Below are positions 47,108-59,315 of a stretch of DNA of 64,000 nucleotides, one piece after another. The notes under the pieces were generated by a model. The model ran no database searches, had not been told where the DNA came from, and saw only the letters and a list, made by a program, of their open reading frames with translations. The translations under genes and the position numbers were made by a program. Origin of the DNA: Cacajao melanocephalus (Eukaryota; Chordata; Mammalia; Primates; Pitheciidae); assembly GCA_963573385.1 (NCBI GenBank), contig CAUYLG010026597.1, positions 1 through 64,000 on the forward strand, in the 5' to 3' direction. Within the stretch, counting starts at the first letter, position 1, and each line of letters opens with the position of its first letter.

Positions 47108-48020
47108 TAAGAAAAGTTTTTAATTGACACATAATTGTACATATTTATGTAGTATATTTCAATACATACAGACAATGTATAATGATCAAATCAGGGTAAT
47201 TAGCATATCCATCCCTTCAAACGTTTATCATTTCTCTGTGTTGGGAATAGTAAAAGTCCTGTTTTCTAGGTATTTGAAAACACACAATAAAATTTTGTTA
47301 ACTCTATTCATCTTACAGTGCTGTAGAACATAGAACTTACTCCTTCTGTTTAGCTGTACTTTTGTATTTGTTAACCAACCTGTCCCTGTCCAATGTCCGT
47401 GCATTTCTTCACAGCCTCTAGTAGCTACTATTCTGCTCTCTCCTTCCATGAGATCAACTTTTTTAGCTTCCACATATGAGTGAGGACTTCTGGTATTTCT
47501 ATTTCTATGCCTGACTTATTTCACTTAACACAGTGTCCAGCAGGTTCACGCACATTCCCACAAATGATAGGATCTCCTTCTTTTTTATGGCTAAATAGTA
47601 TTGCATTGTATATAAATATGTATGCCATATTTTAGTTATCCATTCATTTGTTGATGAACACAGGTTGATTCCATATCTTGACTATTATGAATAGTGCCAC
47701 AGTAAACATGAGAGAACAGGTATATCGTAGACACATTGATTTTCTTTCCTTTGGATATATACCCAGCAGTGGGTTATCAAATCATATGATAATCAATTTT
47801 TAGTTTTTTGATGAACCTCCTTAATGTTTTCCATAATGTCTTTACTAATTTACATTTCTACCAACAGTTTATAAAGTTCTGTATTCTCCACATCCTTGCC
47901 AGCATTTGTTAGTTCTTGTCTTCTTGATAATAGCCATTCTAACTGGGGTGAGATGTTATCTCATTGTGGTTTTGATTTGCATTTTCCTGATGATTAGTGA
48001 TGCTGAGCATTTTTTGATAT

Positions 48021-48401
48021 TGTTTTAGTTCATTCTCACACCTAACTTATAAAGAAAAGGGGTTTAGTTGGTTCATGGTTCTGCCAGCTGTGCAGGAAGC
48101 AGAGTGGCTTCTGCTTGTGGGGAGGCCTCAGGAAACTTACAATCATGGCAGAAGGTGAAGGGGGAGCAGACACATCTTACATGGCAGGAGCAGAAGTAAG
48201 AGAGAGGAAGAGAGATGCTACACACTTTTAAACAACCAGATATTGTGAGAACTCACTATACAGTACCAAGGGAGGATTGTGGTTTATTCATGAGAACTGT
48301 GCCCCAATGATCCAGTCACCTCCCACCAGGCCCCGCCTCTAACACTGGGGTTTATGATTCAGCATGAGATTTGAGCAGGGACACAGATCCAAACCATATC
48401 A
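48021..48401 (-). mobile_element. MST/THE1-type solo LTR inserted in L1
   Basis: It starts TGTTTTAGTTCATTCTCACA and ends AAACCATATCA. Internal blocks TTGGTTCATGGTTCTGCC, CAATCATGGCAGAAGGTGAA, ACCTCCCACCAGGCCCCGCC and GATTTGAGCAGGGACACAG identify a reversed MaLR LTR. Flanks GATAT and TATAT agree at 4 of 5 bases. L1 text runs on at both sides. Confidence 0.92.
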
Positions 48402-49479
48402 TATATGCTTATTGGCCACTGGTATATTTTCCTTTGAGAAATGTCTTTTCAGATTATTTGCCCATTTTTTAATTGAGCTATTTGGTTTTTTTGCTCTTAT
48501 GTTGTTTGAGTTCCTTGTATATAATGGATATTAGATATTAATCCCTTGTCAAATGAATAGTTTGCAGATATTTTGTCCCATTCTGCAGGTTGTTTATTCT
48601 GTTCATTGTTTCCTTTGTGGTATATACAGAAGCTTTTTACTTTGACATAATCTCATTTGTGTGTTTTTGCTTTTGTTGCCTGTGCTTTTGAGGTCTTATC
48701 CATGAAATCTTTGCCTAGATGAATGTCCGGAAGCATTTTTCCTGTGTTTTTTTCTGGTAGTTACATAGTGTTGGGTCATGCATTTAAGTCTTTAATCCAC
48801 TTTGAGTTGACTTTTTTTATAGGGTGAGATATAGTGGTTTAGTTTCATTCTTTTGCATGTGGATATCCAGATTTCCTGGCACTATTAAAGAGGCTGTGCT
48901 TCTCTCAGTTCTTGGGGCCTTTGTTGGAAAACAGTAGGCTGTAAATATGTAGATTTATTTCTGGGTTCTCTATTCTGTTCCATAGGTCTATATGTCTTTT
49001 TTTTTTTTTTAATGCCAGTACTATGGTGTTTTGGTTACTGTAGATTTGTAGTATATCTTGAATTCAAGTGGTGTGATGCCTTCAGCATTGGTTTGTTTGC
49101 TCAGGGTGACTTTGACTATTTGGAATCTTTCGTGGTTCCATATGAATTTTAGGAGATTTTTTTTATTTCTGAGCAGAATGCCATTGGTATTTTGATAGGG
49201 ATTACATTGACTCTGCAGATCACTTTAGCTAGTATGGCCATTTTAACGATATTAATTCTTCCAATTCATGAACATGGGATGTATTTCCATTTTTTTTAAA
49301 TCTCCTCTTTAATTTTTTCCACCAGCGTTTTATAGTTTTCATTGTAGAAATCTTTTATCTCATTGGTCAAATTTATTCCTAGGTATTTTATTTTTTTGTA
49401 GCTATGGTAAATGGGATTTCTTTCTTGATTTCTTTTTCAGCTCGTTAGTTATTGTTGTATAGAAATGTGACTTTTTTGT

Positions 49480-49825
49480 TCATTTTGTAGCCTGCAACTT
49501 TACTGAATTCATCAGTTCTGAGAGTTTTTTGGTGGAGTGTTTAGTTTCTATATATAAGATCATGTTGTATGCATACAAGGATAATTTGACTTCCTCATTT
49601 CCAGTTTGGATGCCCCTTATTTCTTTCTCTTGTCTTATTTCTCTGGCTAGGACTTGCAGTAATATGTTGAGTAAGAGTGGTGAAAATGTGCATCCTTGTC
49701 TTGTTCCAGTTCTTAGAAATCTTTTCCTCATTCAATGTGACGTTGGCTGTGGGTTTGTCAGATACGGCCTTTATCATGTTGAGGCACATTCCTTCTGTAC
49801 CTGATTTGTTGAGAGTTTTTATCAT
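49480..49825 (-). pseudogene. L1 ORF2 relic, reverse-transcriptase palm
   Basis: Two overlapping frames on the minus strand together cover the RT core: a [14 protein letters not shown] block, [20 protein letters not shown], then [11 protein letters not shown]. The catalytic box normally reads F-A-D-D and here is Y-A-Y-N, so both catalytic aspartates are lost. At least one frameshift separates the two frames. It is inactive. Confidence 0.9.
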
Positions 49826-50167
49826 GAGGAGATGCTGAATTTTATTAAATGCTTTGCTCTGTATCCATTGGGATGATTTTATGATTTTTGTCTTTCATTC
49901 TTAATGTGATGTGTACATTTATTTACTTACGTATGTTGAGCCATATGTAAATCACTGGGATAAATCCCATTTGATTATGGTGTATTATCTTTTTGATGTG
50001 TGGTTGAATTAGTTTGCTAGTATTTTTTTTGCTAAGGATTTTTTTGCATCTACATTCATCAGGGTTATTGGCCTATAGTTTTCTTTTTCTTGTGTCCTTG
50101 TTTGGTTTTGGTGTCAAGATGACACTGGCCTCATAGAATGAGTTTGGAAGAATTCCCTCTCTTTCAG

Positions 50168-50555
50168 TTCATTTTATTAATTAATTTTTTTATTTTTAAT
50201 TTTTTAATTGCACTTTAGATTCTGGGGTACATGTGCAGATCATGCAAGATTGTTGCATAGGTACATTCATGGCAAGGTGGTTTGCTGCCACCATCCCCCC
50301 CATCACCTATACCTGACATTTCTCCCCACATTATCCCTCCCCATCTTCCCTGCTGTTGTCCTTTCCCTAGCCCCCTGCCCAACGGACCCCAGTGTGTGAT
50401 GCTCCATCACTGTGTTGTTCAGGCTCGAGCATAGTGGCTATTCATAGATGTGATCATAGGGCACTGCAGCCTTGAACTTCTGGCTTCAAGTGATTCTTTC
50501 ACTTCAGCTTCCAGAGGAGCTGGGTCTCTAAGTGCATGCCACCATGCCTGGCTCC
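50168..50555 (-). mobile_element. Composite: Alu right monomer joined to an L1 3' end
   Basis: Read on the minus strand, a free right-monomer Alu/7SL-like sequence (from about 50553: GCCAGGCATGGTGGCATGC, and ATGAATAGCCACTATGCTCG) runs into an L1 3' UTR (AGCATCACACACTGGGGTCC) at about 50404, then to a TA/A-rich tail at 50168-50210. There is no A-tail between the two parts. Host L1 flanks CCTCTCTTTCAG and CCTCCTCTTCAG are similar (9 of 12) and could be a worn target duplication. Confidence 0.75.
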
Positions 50556-50974
50556 TCCTCTTCAGATTTCTGGAAGACTTTGAGAAGAATTAGTGTCAGA
50601 ATCCTTCTTTAAAAGTTTGGTAGAATTCAGCAGTAAAGCCATCCTGTTCTGGGCTTTTCTTTCTTGGGAGGCTTTTTTGTTACTCTTTAATCTGGTTACT
50701 TGTTATTGATCTGTTCAGATTTTCTATTTCTGTTTTCTATGTCCTATTTAAACTTGGTAGGTTGTATGTGTCCAGGAATGTATTCATTTTGTCTAGGCTT
50801 TCCAATTTGTTGGCATATAGTTGTATATAATTGTCTCCAAGGATCCTTTGTATTTCTGTACTATCAGTTATAATGTCTTTTTTGTTTCCAATTTTATTTA
50901 TTTGTGTCTTCTCTATTTTTACTTAGTCTAGCTACTGGTTTGTTGATTTTATATTTTAAAAAACCATATTATTG

Positions 50975-51323
50975 GAAGAATCTGGATACCATCATTCTCA
51001 GCAAACTGACACAAGAACAGAAAATCAAACACCACATGTTCTCACTCATAGGTGGGTGTTGAACAATGAGAACACATGGACACAGGAGGGGAGCATCACA
51101 CACTGGGATCTGTTGCAAGGGGGCTGGGGAGGGACAGCAGGGTGTAGGGAGGTTGGGGAGGGATAACATGGGGAGAAATGCCAGATATAGGTGACGGAGG
51201 ATGGGGGTAGCAAACCACCTTGCCGTGTAAATACCTATGCAACAACCCTGCATGATCTACACATGTACCCCAGAACCTAAAGTACAATAAAGAAAAAAAA
51301 AAGGACTATGAAAAAAAGAAAAG
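50975..51323 (+). mobile_element. Sense L1 3' end (primate-type), 5'-truncated
   Basis: It contains GAACAATGAGAACACATGG, GGGAGCATCACACACTGGG, CATGTACCCCAGAACCTAAA and AATAAAG with an A-rich tail. It is flanked by AAACCATATTATTG (50961-50974) and AAACCATATTGTTG (51324-51337), a 14-bp target duplication with one mismatch. It is the only sense L1 I see in the window, and its AATAAA lies in gene orientation. Confidence 0.95.
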
Positions 51324-51725
51324 AAACCATATTGTTGACTGTTTGTATTTTTTAGTCTCTATATCTGCTTTCATCTTTATTATTTCTTTTTTTTCTATTA
51401 ATTTTGAGTTTGGTTTCTTCTTTTCTAGTTCTTTGAGATGTATCATTAGGTCATTTGAAATCTTTCTACTTTTTTGATATAGATGCTTATTGCTATTAAC
51501 TTCTTAGTACTGCTTTTCTATATCCTGTAGGTATGTTGTGTTTCTGTTTTCATTTGTTTCATGAAATTTTTAAATTCTCTTCTTAATTTCTTCATTGACC
51601 CATTGGTAGTTAAGGAACCTATTGCTTAATTTTGATTTATTTATACAGTTTCAGAGTTTTTCTTGTTATTCGTTTCTAGTTTTATTTAATTGTGATCAGA
51701 AAAGATAATTGATATGACTTCAATT

Positions 51726-52080
51726 TTAAAAAAATTTGTAGAGATGTCTTTTGTGGCATAATGTATGGTCTATCCTGGAGAATGCTTCATGTGCTAATGA
51801 GAAGAAGGTACATTCTGCAGCTGTTGATTGAAACATTCTATAAATGTCTGGTAGGTTCATTTGGTCTGTAGTGCAGGCTCCAGTGTTTGTTGATTTTCTG
51901 TCTACGTGATCTGTCCAATGCTGAGAGTGGTATGTTGAAGATCTCAACTATTATTTTATTGAGGTCTGTTCCTCCTTTTAGATCTAATAATATTTGCTTT
52001 CTATATCTGGGTGTTCCTGTGTTGGGTACATACATATGTACAATTGTAATCTTTTGCTGAAATGATCTCTTTATCGTTAT
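51726..52080 (-). pseudogene. L1 ORF2 relic, endonuclease domain
   Basis: Minus-strand frames carry [14 protein letters not shown], the YVPNTGTPRYRKQ block, and then a downstream HPKSTE-like segment (CTFFS...SRIDH). The catalytic GDFN motif has become V-E-I-F-N. Frameshifts split the domain. It is non-functional. Confidence 0.88.
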
Positions 52081-52109
52081 ATAATGACCTTCTTTATTGC
52101 TTTTTACAG

Positions 52110-52412
<303 letters not shown>

Positions 52413-52774
52413 TCTTTTTATACTTTTTAAACTTAAAGTCTATTTTATCTGGTATGAATATAAACATTCCTGCTCATTTTTGGTTTCTGTTTGTGTAGTA
52501 TATCTTTTTCCATCCCTTCACTTTCAATCTGTATGTGCCTTTACAAGTGAAGTGAATTTCTTACAGGCAGCAAGTAGTTGAGTATTTTTTTTTAGTTCAT
52601 TCGGCCATTCCATATCTTTTAACTGGAGAATTTAATCCATTTACATTCAGTATTATTACTGATAGGTGAGGGCTTACTCCTGTCATTTGCTTTGTGATTA
52701 TTTTGTATAGCTTTTGTTTCTTTCTTCCTCTTTTATTATTTATCTTTGGTTTTGTGGTTTTCTATAGTGATAAG

Positions 52775-53022
52775 TGTTGACAAATTTTTTTTTTTTTGAA
52801 ATGTGCCAGAGTAAATATTTGTGAGCTGAACAAATATTTACAATATTACAAATATTTACACAAAAGTGAGCTGTGTGACAACAACTCACTTTTACTGTTG
52901 TATTGTGAAAGCAGCCACAGATGATACGTTGATGTATGGGCATAGGTGTGCCTAGTAAAGCTCTACTTCCAAAAACAAACATCTGGCCAGATTTGGCCCA
53001 CAGGCCATAATTGTCTAACTGC
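52775..53022 (+). mobile_element. MER5-family hAT fossil
   Basis: GTGCCAGAGTAAATATTTG, GTGACAACAACTCACTTTTA, GAAAGCAGCCACAGATGATA, TAGTAAAGCTCTACTTCC and AGATTTGGCCCACAGGCC follow MER5A in sense. It contains a local duplication around AATATTTACAATATTACAAA (52840-52860). Confidence 0.85.
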
Positions 53023-55560
53023 TGATTAATTCACCTGTTTATATCAGACAGACTCTTGGATATATAGTCTTTGGGTTATAATTCTTTGGAATATATATTC
53101 TTTGGGGTACTCTTATTATCGGGAACATGTTGCTTAGTTTTGTTTTGTTACTCAGATTGTTCCTGTTTTGGCCATTGGGAGCTCTTTCATTTGGCTCTTT
53201 TAATACACTGTCATCATCGTGGGTTTATTTATTTATTCGGAGCACTTTTTTACCTTTTGGCACTATAAGATCTTCTAGGGTCATCTTGTATGTTTTCTAT
53301 CCCAGCCCTAGAATTAGGCATTTCTCTAGAGAGCCCTAGTTTCTTTCCTTGGAGAGTGATATTTAGAAACCATGTTCTATGTTGCTGGATGTGCTCATTG
53401 ATATTGGGGTGTGACTGCTTCTTGGCCCTCTCAGAGGAAAGATGTAGGAAATATGTGTGTACACTAACCCCTGTATACATATGTTTATATTATTTCCATG
53501 TTTATATGTGTAAATGTATTAAAATAAACATGAGTTTATACTGACGTCTCTGACTTCAATTCATTATACCAGGGTTTATTCTAATCTTGTCTGTTAGCTT
53601 ATTTATAACTTTTTTTTAATCAGCCAGTGAGAAACCTGGCTTTCATTACCTACAAATTATTTACGTATTTGCTCAAACCTAGTGTATGTGCAAGTTTATT
53701 TTTTAATTATTTGAATCTCTGTGAAAAACAATTTTACCAACTAGAGCAGGAGTCCACAGCCCCCTGGTTGTGGACTGGTACCAGGAGGTGAGTGGCTGGA
53801 GGTGAGTGGCTGGCAAGGGAGCATTACCACCTGAGCTCTGCCTCCTGTCAGATTAGGCATTAGATTGTCATAGAAGTGCAAACCTGTTGTGAACTGCACA
53901 TGCGAAGGATCTCGGTTGCACGGTTCTTAGGAGAATCTGGCTAATGCCTGACGATCTGAGGTGGAACAGTTCCATCCTAGTACTATTCCACCCATTGTGG
54001 AAAAATTGTCTTCCATGAAACTGGTTCTTGGTGCCCAAAAGGTTGGGAACTGCTGAACTGCAGTATTTGTATACTTTGTCTTTATTTTATCCAGTTAAAA
54101 CACGGTTTTCTGAAGTTACTTGAGTCAGCTCCTTTTCTCCATCTCTTCTATTTAGGTTGTATCATACATCTGTAATACAGTGAGATTCATTTGTCACTGG
54201 CTGCATTTCATCTTGGGAGCCACTGACACCTTGGTTGAGTTTTAAAAAAAGTGCATATAGGAAAGGTCATTTTTTTGTGGTCTACAGCTCTGTGGTTTTT
54301 GACAAATGTACAGTCATGAATGCACCCCCTCAGGACCACACAGAACAGTTTAAATCACCTAAAGATTCCCTTGTGTAGCTGATTTGTAATAATCCCCTCC
54401 TCTTCTGGTCCCTGGCACCTGAATTTAGGATTCATGTATGTTGCTGTGCCAAATAATACTTTGTTCCTTTTAATTTCTGAATGGTATTCTGTTACGTGAA
54501 TCAACTTCAATTTGTTTATCTGTTTCCTTGTTGAAGAATATCATGGTTGTTGCCAGTTTTTGAAATGATGAATAAAACCACTGTAAGTATTCATATACAG
54601 GACTTTTTTTTTTGTAAGTAATTTATTTGGTCTCATTTCTGCTTTCTTATTGAGTGCTTTTTGGCTTTTATGCTTTAATACAGTTTCACTTTAAAACTTG
54701 CTTTTACAATATAGACCTTATTTCCAGCTTCTCATTTGATTTGAGATGTATATTTCCTCTTTTTATTTCTACATGTTTTGTGCATGTCTTCCAAACAACT
54801 TTGAAGCATAAATTATATATAATAACACACATTTTCAGTGTAAAAGTGACCTTTGACAGATGTTTACATCACCACGCAAATCCAGTTATAGAATATTTTC
54901 ATTCCCTCAGAAAGTTTCCTTACGGCCTTTGCAGTCACTCTCCCCACCGGCCCCACCCCTACCCCCACCCCCAGCAGCCACTGATCTGACTTGGATCACT
55001 ATAGATGAGTTTGCCTGGCATGGAGTCTTCTGAGTCTGTCCCCTTCATTCAACATAATGCTTGTGAGTTTATTCCAAATTGTTGTGTGTATCAGTAGTCC
55101 ATTCCTTTTTGTTACTGAGCAGTAGTTCTCTGCACAGATATGCTACAGTTTATTGATTCTGTTAAAATACTTACATTTCTCCCGTTTTTGTCTATGATGA
55201 GTTAAAGTGCTGTAATCATTGATCACGTCATTTTATGGGCATATGTTCTTTCTTGAAAGTAATCATTTTATCAGTAAGTACAAACATGTTACTCTAGTGA
55301 TGAAGGCAAATATCATACAGTTTTCGCTCCTCTTCATGTTTGACCATTTCCTATACTCATTATCTTAAGTTGATATTTAAAAATCACATTATTATAGTTT
55401 GCTTTCTATTTTCATATTATATATGCAAGAAATCTTTTGAGAATCATTTAATATTTGCTTTCAATTTGTCATAATTACAGTGATTAATTAAGTCTTAACT
55501 CCAGATATCTATTTGGCATCATGTTGTAGCATTAATCCTAGTATGTATTTGTGTTCTTTG
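53023..55560 (-). mobile_element. L1M fragments flanking a MER1
   Basis: 53023-53738 resembles the 5' part of L1M (GGAGAGTGATATTTAGAAAC, AAATAAACATGAGTTTATAC). 54064-55560 has antisense 3' UTR text (GTGACCTTTGACAGATG, CAGCCACTGATCTGAC, TCATTCAACATAATGC). At least two different old elements are joined here. The exact split is not resolved by eye. Confidence 0.55.
53747..54055. mobile_element. MER1-family hAT fossil
   Basis: CAGGAGTCCACAGCCCCCTG, TCTGCCTCCTGTCAGATTAG, GTGAACTGCACATGCGAAGG, TGTCTTCCATGAAACTGG and the end GGTTGGGAACTGCTG. It is the same family as 18721-19079 but more diverged and with an internal deletion. Flanking octamers AACTAGAG and AACTGCAG match at 6 of 8. Confidence 0.87.
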
Positions 55561-56040
55561 TCTTTTATTATTATTATTATTATTATTGTACTTTAAGTTC
55601 TGGGGTACATGTGCAGAGTGTGCAGGTTTGTTATATAGGTATACACGTGCCATGGTGGTTTGCTACATCCATCACCCTGTCAGCTATATTAGGTATTTCT
55701 CCTAATGCTATCCTTCCCCTATCTCCCTACTCCCTGCTATCCCTCCCCTAGCCCCCCACCCCCCAACAGGCCCCAGTGTGTGTTGTTCCCCTCCCTGTGT
55801 CCATGTGTTCTCATTGTTCAACACCCACTAATGAGTAAGAACATGCAGTGTTTGGTTTTCTGTTCTTGTGTCAGTTTGCTGAGAGTGATGGTTTACAGCT
55901 TTATCCACGTCCCTGCAAAGGACATGAACTCATCCTTTTTTATGGCTGCATAGTATTCCATAGTGTATATTTGCCACATTTTCTTTATCCAGTCTATCAT
56001 TGATGGGCATTTGGGTTGGTTCCAAGTGTTTGCTGTTGTT
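55561..56040 (-). mobile_element. Primate-type L1 3' end, 5'-truncated
   Basis: A (ATT)n tail at 55567-55589, then TTCTGGGGTACATGTGCAGA, GCCATGGTGGTTTGCTAC, GGCCCCAGTGTGTGTTGTTC, GTGTTTGGTTTTCTGTTCTT and TTTGGGTTGGTTCCAAGTG. It is a 480-bp 3' end with a microsatellite-like tail. Confidence 0.93.
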
Positions 56041-57940
56041 CAGGGACCTTGTATGTATTACTACACCTTCTCCAGTTCTAAGTTAAACAATTTAGGTTTA
56101 AAATTGTTCTCTGAAGTACCTGTTTGAGTCATTTTTTAAATGGGTAATTCATATTTTATCCCCTCCTTCTCATCGGAAAGACCACTTGGGCTATAGAATT
56201 TTTGAGTTCACAGTATTTATTGCTTCAACAGATGTTCTGGAATTTAATGTTCTGAAGTTGGCCTGAATTTTGGATGGGGGAGGTCTGGGGGATGAGGCAG
56301 ATAGTTTAACTTTTTGAAATGAAGAAGCTCTGTGAGGGTAGAAATAAAGTTGATCTATTTTCAAAGCTCCCTTCCCCATCACTGAAATCTTCTTTTGACC
56401 TGCAGGTTTAGAACATAGATTTATTTTATTATGCCTTGATTTTCTGTTTAGATTGTATTTTTCCCTTTGTTGGACTTAGGTTGGTTGGCTCACTGTTAAC
56501 TCTCCTAGGTATCTATTCTCATTTTCCTTAGTGCTTTCTGTAAAATTTCTGTGTCCTTTTCTACTACTCTCTTGGACAGCTTTTCGAGTACGTTGTCTAT
56601 GTCGCTGGTGTGCTTTCCCGCATGTTGATTCTGTCCTTTCCTGGTTCCAAGGGAATTTTATTCCCTTGCTTGCATTTTCTCTTTGATTCCTTTACATCCT
56701 TTCTTATGTAAATGAATCTTTTTTTCATTTCAGCTTCCTTCTCAACCTGTTGGTTTCATTTGATTATGTATCTCTTGTTCTCTCTCCTTTAAAAACATAG
56801 GTCATGTTTTCTGTAGTATTGGAAGACACACCACGAATAGCATTCAAAAATATACAGTAGTACTCTTCACTGGTATAATTTTACTGATAATGTTTTAGTT
56901 ATGATCATGTTCTTACATTGTAAACATTTTTATGATCATGTTGTGTGATGATGCTGCTATTACTAATTTTGTTTGTGTGAGGTCTCTCTAGGCATAGGGT
57001 TTTCCAGCAGAGTGGGTGTAGAAATTCCTATTGGTCTCTCTCACCACATGGATGCCACAGAGTCCCCCAGTCAGACCCTTGCCCAAAATCTAGCTTGGTT
57101 TACATGGCTCTGAGCCAAACTTCTTGGTCTGACAGCCATTTCCCTTGTGTAGTTTTGCTTTGCCGGAGGCGAAAATCCTCCTGTTCTACTGCCTTCTTCT
57201 CTGACTAGATTATCTGAAGCAATCTCAGTCTTCTGGACTTTAAACAGTCCGTTCCAAGTTGTTCCCAGAACTTGTCCTCTTTATCCTTCCCGAGGACTTC
57301 ATACTCCAAGTTGTAACCATGGGGTGCCTGTGCCCTTCCATCCCCAAGGGAGTTGTCTCAGGATGTTGAAAAGATGTAGAAAGAAAGGTCCTTGGGGATT
57401 TGGAGTGTGGTACAGGGTCAGGGAATGAGCTGTTTCTGGCTGGGGATGGCTGCTCTGGTGTATGGGTGGGGAGAGGCTGTAGGTGTGGATGTCTTCTTTC
57501 TCTGTTCTTTTTTTGGCCTTGCTTTTTGCTCCCAGAGACCAAGAAATATGCTAGTAAACTCAAAATGTCTCAATCCAGTGCTGTCTGTTGGGAAGATACC
57601 CCTTTAGCAGTCTGCAAAATCTTTTATTGTAATCCTGGGTTCCAGAGCGATTGTAATCTTAAACATTGTGCTGGTTAGGCAGGAATCTGGGGTGGGGAGT
57701 AGGACGGGTAATGAGTCTGTTTCCATTTGGACCAGTGAAGAATTGAAGCAGAGGGAGAGGAGGCCCCGTGGATGGCATGGTAGGGGCTCTAGGCGAGGCA
57801 GGCACAGGCAGCTAATCCGAAGTGATGGAAAGGTGCTGCAGGACTTCAAGGAAATTGGCGGGAGTTGAGGGGAAGAGCCTGAAGCTGCAGATATGCTGCT
57901 GGCCTTAGGTTGGGCCCACTGCACAATGAGAGGTGTGTGT
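56041..57940. other. Intronic sequence, partly old L1-like
   Basis: About 1.9 kb. 56400-56800 has T-rich text reminiscent of antisense L1M but no solid landmark. 57240-57930 is more GC-rich and looks unique, with overlapping open frames on both strands. No domain, RNA or splice-exon pattern is recognised. Confidence 0.4.
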
Positions 57941-57944
57941 GTAA

Positions 57945-58185
57945 GTTGGTTGCCAAGAGCATGGGCTTTGGAGCCAAGATGTATTAGACCAATTCTTAGC
58001 TCTGCTGTGCTTACCTAAGTCCATAACTTTTGGGTGCCTTAGTTTTATCCTCAATATAAAAAAAAAAAAGAAAATAAAATTACTTACGTTGCTGGGTTAT
58101 TTTGGAGAGTTAATATATAGGGATCAAGTACTGCAGCAGCTGGCCCTTAGTAATGCTGAATAAATGTTAGGTGGTGGTGGTGGTA
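57945..58185 (+). repeat. MIR SINE
   Basis: AAGAGCATGGGCTTTGGAGC, TTCTTAGCTCTGCTGTGC, GGTGCCTTAGTTTTATCC and AATGCTGAATAAATGTTAG are in sense order from head to tail, interrupted by an A-run at 58058-58069 and followed by (GGT)n. Confidence 0.9.
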
Positions 58186-58504
58186 TTTTATCAGCCTGCC
58201 AGTGGAAAGGCTGAGGAGGAGTGGGTGGTCTCCCTTGCTTGGAAGGCCCCTCACTGCTCCAGTTCTTCTCATCTCACGGGCTGAGTTTGCTCTCAGTTTA
58301 AATTGTTCTTTCTTGGAGGAATCTTGGTGACTGTTCTGTTTGAAATAGCTCTGTCCTCGCTGCCATTGTTTCTCACAGCACCATCCTCTTTGCCATCAGA
58401 ATACTGTGATCCCAGCTAGTGTAAGACTCTGTTCTGTTGCAGGTGGGGGGCAGGGAAATGCTGATGAATTATTACCAGTGCTAGGATGCCTCCTGGATGC
58501 TTGG

Positions 58505-58790
58505 TTTTTTTTTTGGAGACAGAGTCTCGTTCTGTCTCCTGGCTGGATTGCACGATCTCAGCTCACTGTAACCTCCGCCTCTCAGGTTCAAGTGATTCTT
58601 CTGTCTCAGCCTCTGGAGTAGCTGGGATTACAGGTATGTGCCACCATGCCCAGCTAATTTTTGTATTATTAGTAAAGATGGGGTTTCACCATGTTGTCCA
58701 GGCTGGTCTCGAACTCCAGACCTCAGGTGATTTGCCCACCTTGGTCTCCCAGAGTGCTGGGATTGTAGGCGTGAGCCATCATGCCTGGCC
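58505..58790 (-). mobile_element. Alu dimer
   Basis: Short T tail, GGAGACAGAGTCTCGTTCTG, TTAGTAAAGATGGGGTTTC, and a 5' end at CATCATGCCTGGCC. AluS-like. It is the antisense Alu closest to the sense Alu beside exon 2. Confidence 0.95.
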
Positions 58791-58794
58791 CAAA

Positions 58795-58970
58795 GTACTT
58801 TTTGTCATTTGTCACTACATATTACGTTGTGCTCCTTCTTTTAAGGACTGTATCCCCCGTTAGCCTGTGAGCCATGATGACGGTCTGTGAGGTTTCTTAT
58901 TGCACACTGGCGCCTCACTTATCAGTGATCGTTGAAGAGTTATTGAATGCCTGACCTCCAGGAAGCCGTT
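58795..58970 (+). repeat. L2 LINE 3' fragment
   Basis: TTGTCACTACATATTACGTT, TAGCCTGTGAGCCATGATG and GTTGAAGAGTTATTGAATGC resemble the L2 3' UTR in sense. Confidence 0.65.
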
Positions 58971-59064
58971 TCCTTCCTCAGTGTCCATTTCTCTTGTTGC
59001 TGGTTCATATGGTTGATGTTTTGCTTGGCCCTGCCCTGTTCTAAGAACTTTTCACTGGCAAGAT

Positions 59065-59315
59065 GTGGCTAGGATCTCAGGCTGTTGGAGTCAGATGAAC
59101 TTGGGTTCAATCTTGGTTAACCACCTACTGACGGTGTGATCCAGGAAGTGACCCAGCTTCACTGAGCCTCAGTTTCCTCCCCTATCAAATGAGGAAAATG
59201 ATGTCCAGCTGGAAGGCTGGGCATAAGATGAAAACTAACACCTTAAAGTGATTTACACTGTTCCTGGAACTATGCATGTACCAGTCAAGGTGATTGTCAT
59301 TATTATTCATCATAC
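59065..59315 (+). repeat. MIR SINE
   Basis: TGTTGGAGTCAGATGAACTT, GGGTTCAATCTTGGTTAACC, ACTGAGCCTCAGTTTCCTCC and TGTTCCTGGAACTATGCATG match MIR in sense. Confidence 0.9.

Noticed and set aside
49480..49825. Functional reverse transcriptase gene
   Set aside because: The catalytic box is destroyed, frames are broken, and it lies within an interrupted L1.
50405..50553. 7SL RNA gene or pseudogene
   Set aside because: The 7SL S domain is absent. The sequence fits a free right Alu monomer, which derives from 7SL and shares the ATGAATAGCCACT block.
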